Assembly: GCA_023443985.1 (NCBI GenBank)
Contig: JAEZSJ010000395.1
Span: 1 to 13,198, forward strand
Length of the DNA: 13,198 nucleotides
Source of the DNA: Verrucomicrobiota bacterium
Lineage (GTDB): Bacteria; Verrucomicrobiota; Verrucomicrobiia; Opitutales; Opitutaceae
Reading direction: 5' to 3'
Notes under the pieces: model-generated
Told to the model about the DNA's origin: nothing
Seen by the model: only the letters and a program-made list of their open reading frames with translations
Databases searched by the model: none
Made by a program: the position numbers and the translations under genes
Part shown: positions 12,623-13,198 of the stretch, piece by piece
Numbering within the stretch: position 1 is the first letter of the stretch
Layout of the letters: each line of letters begins with the position of its first letter

Positions 12623-13198
12623 TCAACGCATCCGGGCGTGCGGAGGGAGGCGGGGCGGTCGGGCTGCCGCGGCGGCGGAGCGGGCGGCGGCCTCGCGAAG
12701 CTTGTCCTTCTTGCTCTTCCGTCTGCCCTTCACGCCTCCGCCATCTGGTGACACCGCTGCGGCGGGCGCCGCGAGCTCCCGGGGCTCGAAGCCGGCGATC
12801 TGTTCGCGAGGAATGCTGAGGTTGTTGCGCTGCTCGATCAGGCGGAAGTGCGCGTGCGTGCCGGCGCTGACGAAGCTCACGGCGACCCCGCTCTCGCCCG
12901 CGCGGCCGGTGCGACCGATGCGGTGCGTGTAGTCGGTGGCGGAGCGGGGCAGGTCGAAGTTCACCACGACAGGCAGGCGTACGATGTCGATGCCCCGCGA
13001 GGCGAGATCGGTGACGACGAGGATGCCGACCTTCGCCTCCTTGAAGCGGGCGAGCGCGGCGGTGCGGGCGCCCTGGCTGAGTTCGCCGTGGAAGGCCCAG
13101 GCGTCGAAGCCGGCCTTGCGGAGTTTCTCGGCGACGTGCTCGGTGGCGTATTTGGTGGCCACGAACACGAGCACGCGCGTCCAGCCGTGGGCCTCGAC
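12623..13198 (-). CDS. DEAD-box RNA helicase, C-terminal part, 5' end cut by window
   Basis: 191 residues of the second RecA-like domain and tail; motifs Q to III lie beyond the right edge and the frame is still open at 13198. Seen here: the motif IV region WTRVLVFVATKYATE (6-20), FHGELSQGARTAALARF (36-52), motif V VVTDLASRGIDI (61-72), and motif VI HRIGRTGRAG (92-101). After residue 145 follows a basic, Ala-rich tail (GRRKSKKDKLREAAARS), probably flexible and RNA-binding. The link from core to tail (IPREQIAGFEPRELAAP) resembles the same region of the helicase at 9900 (IPCRQLAGFDYHALPAP), so the two are related. The ArsR gene starts 79 bases downstream on the same strand. Confidence 0.92.
   Translation of the reverse strand, partial: VEAHGWTRVLVFVATKYATEHVAEKLRKAGFDAWAFHGELSQGARTAALARFKEAKVGILVVTDLASRGIDIVRLPVVVNFDLPRSATDYTHRIGRTGRAGESGVAVSFVSAGTHAHFRLIEQRNNLSIPREQIAGFEPRELAAPAAAVSPDGGGVKGRRKSKKDKLREAAARSAAAAARPPRLPPHARMR

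Overview
This window is a very GC-rich (about 70 % by eye), gene-dense piece of chromosome. It looks like housekeeping DNA and not a mobile or defence island. The gene content (CheX-type protein, isoaspartyl methyltransferase, UbiB-family kinase next to a phasin-like protein, Der, two DEAD-box helicases, a DUF6172 protein, an exported beta-rich protein) and the near absence of Shine-Dalgarno sequences suggest a Gram-negative bacterium. Verrucomicrobiota of the Opitutales/Opitutaceae type is my best guess. That is inference from style and content; no rRNA is present to settle it.

Layout. 1-624: the N-terminal two thirds of nadC (minus), cut by the window edge. 776-967: a plausible 63-residue ORF. 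968-1252: a non-coding stretch with a long nested inverted repeat. 1253-1789: a stand-alone CheX-like phosphatase (minus), divergent from pcm (1978-2664, plus). 2726-3670: an exported, probably beta-rich protein (minus), divergent from a 107-residue orphan protein (3796-4119, plus). 4227-4313: tRNA-Leu(CAG), followed by the best intrinsic terminator of the window. 4360-6015 and 6175-6492 (both minus): an AarF/ABC1/UbiB-family protein and its upstream phasin-like partner. 6705-7247 (plus): a four-helix membrane protein resembling DUF4199. 7274-7573 (minus): a lone Smr-domain protein. 7674-8345 (plus): a glutathione-S-transferase-like protein. 8401-11591 (plus): a co-directional run of der, a DEAD-box helicase and a DUF6172 protein. 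11651-12543 (minus): an ArsR regulator overlapping an AHSA1/SRPBCC gene by 4 bases, behind a perfect palindrome. 12623-13198 (minus): the C-terminal part of a second DEAD-box helicase, cut by the right edge.

Working together. Der (50S assembly) beside an RNA helicase fits a ribosome/RNA maintenance theme, echoed by the second helicase. The ArsR-AHSA1 pair looks like a self-regulated two-gene operon. The UbiB-phasin pair looks like an operon linked to membrane, quinone or storage-lipid metabolism. Most convergent gene pairs are separated by a GC-rich hairpin that could terminate both transcripts. I see no transposase, integrase, CRISPR array, toxin-antitoxin pair, biosynthetic cluster or clear new multi-gene system. 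The least explained items are the nested inverted repeat, the 63- and 107-residue proteins, the exported protein and the ArsR-AHSA1 operator.
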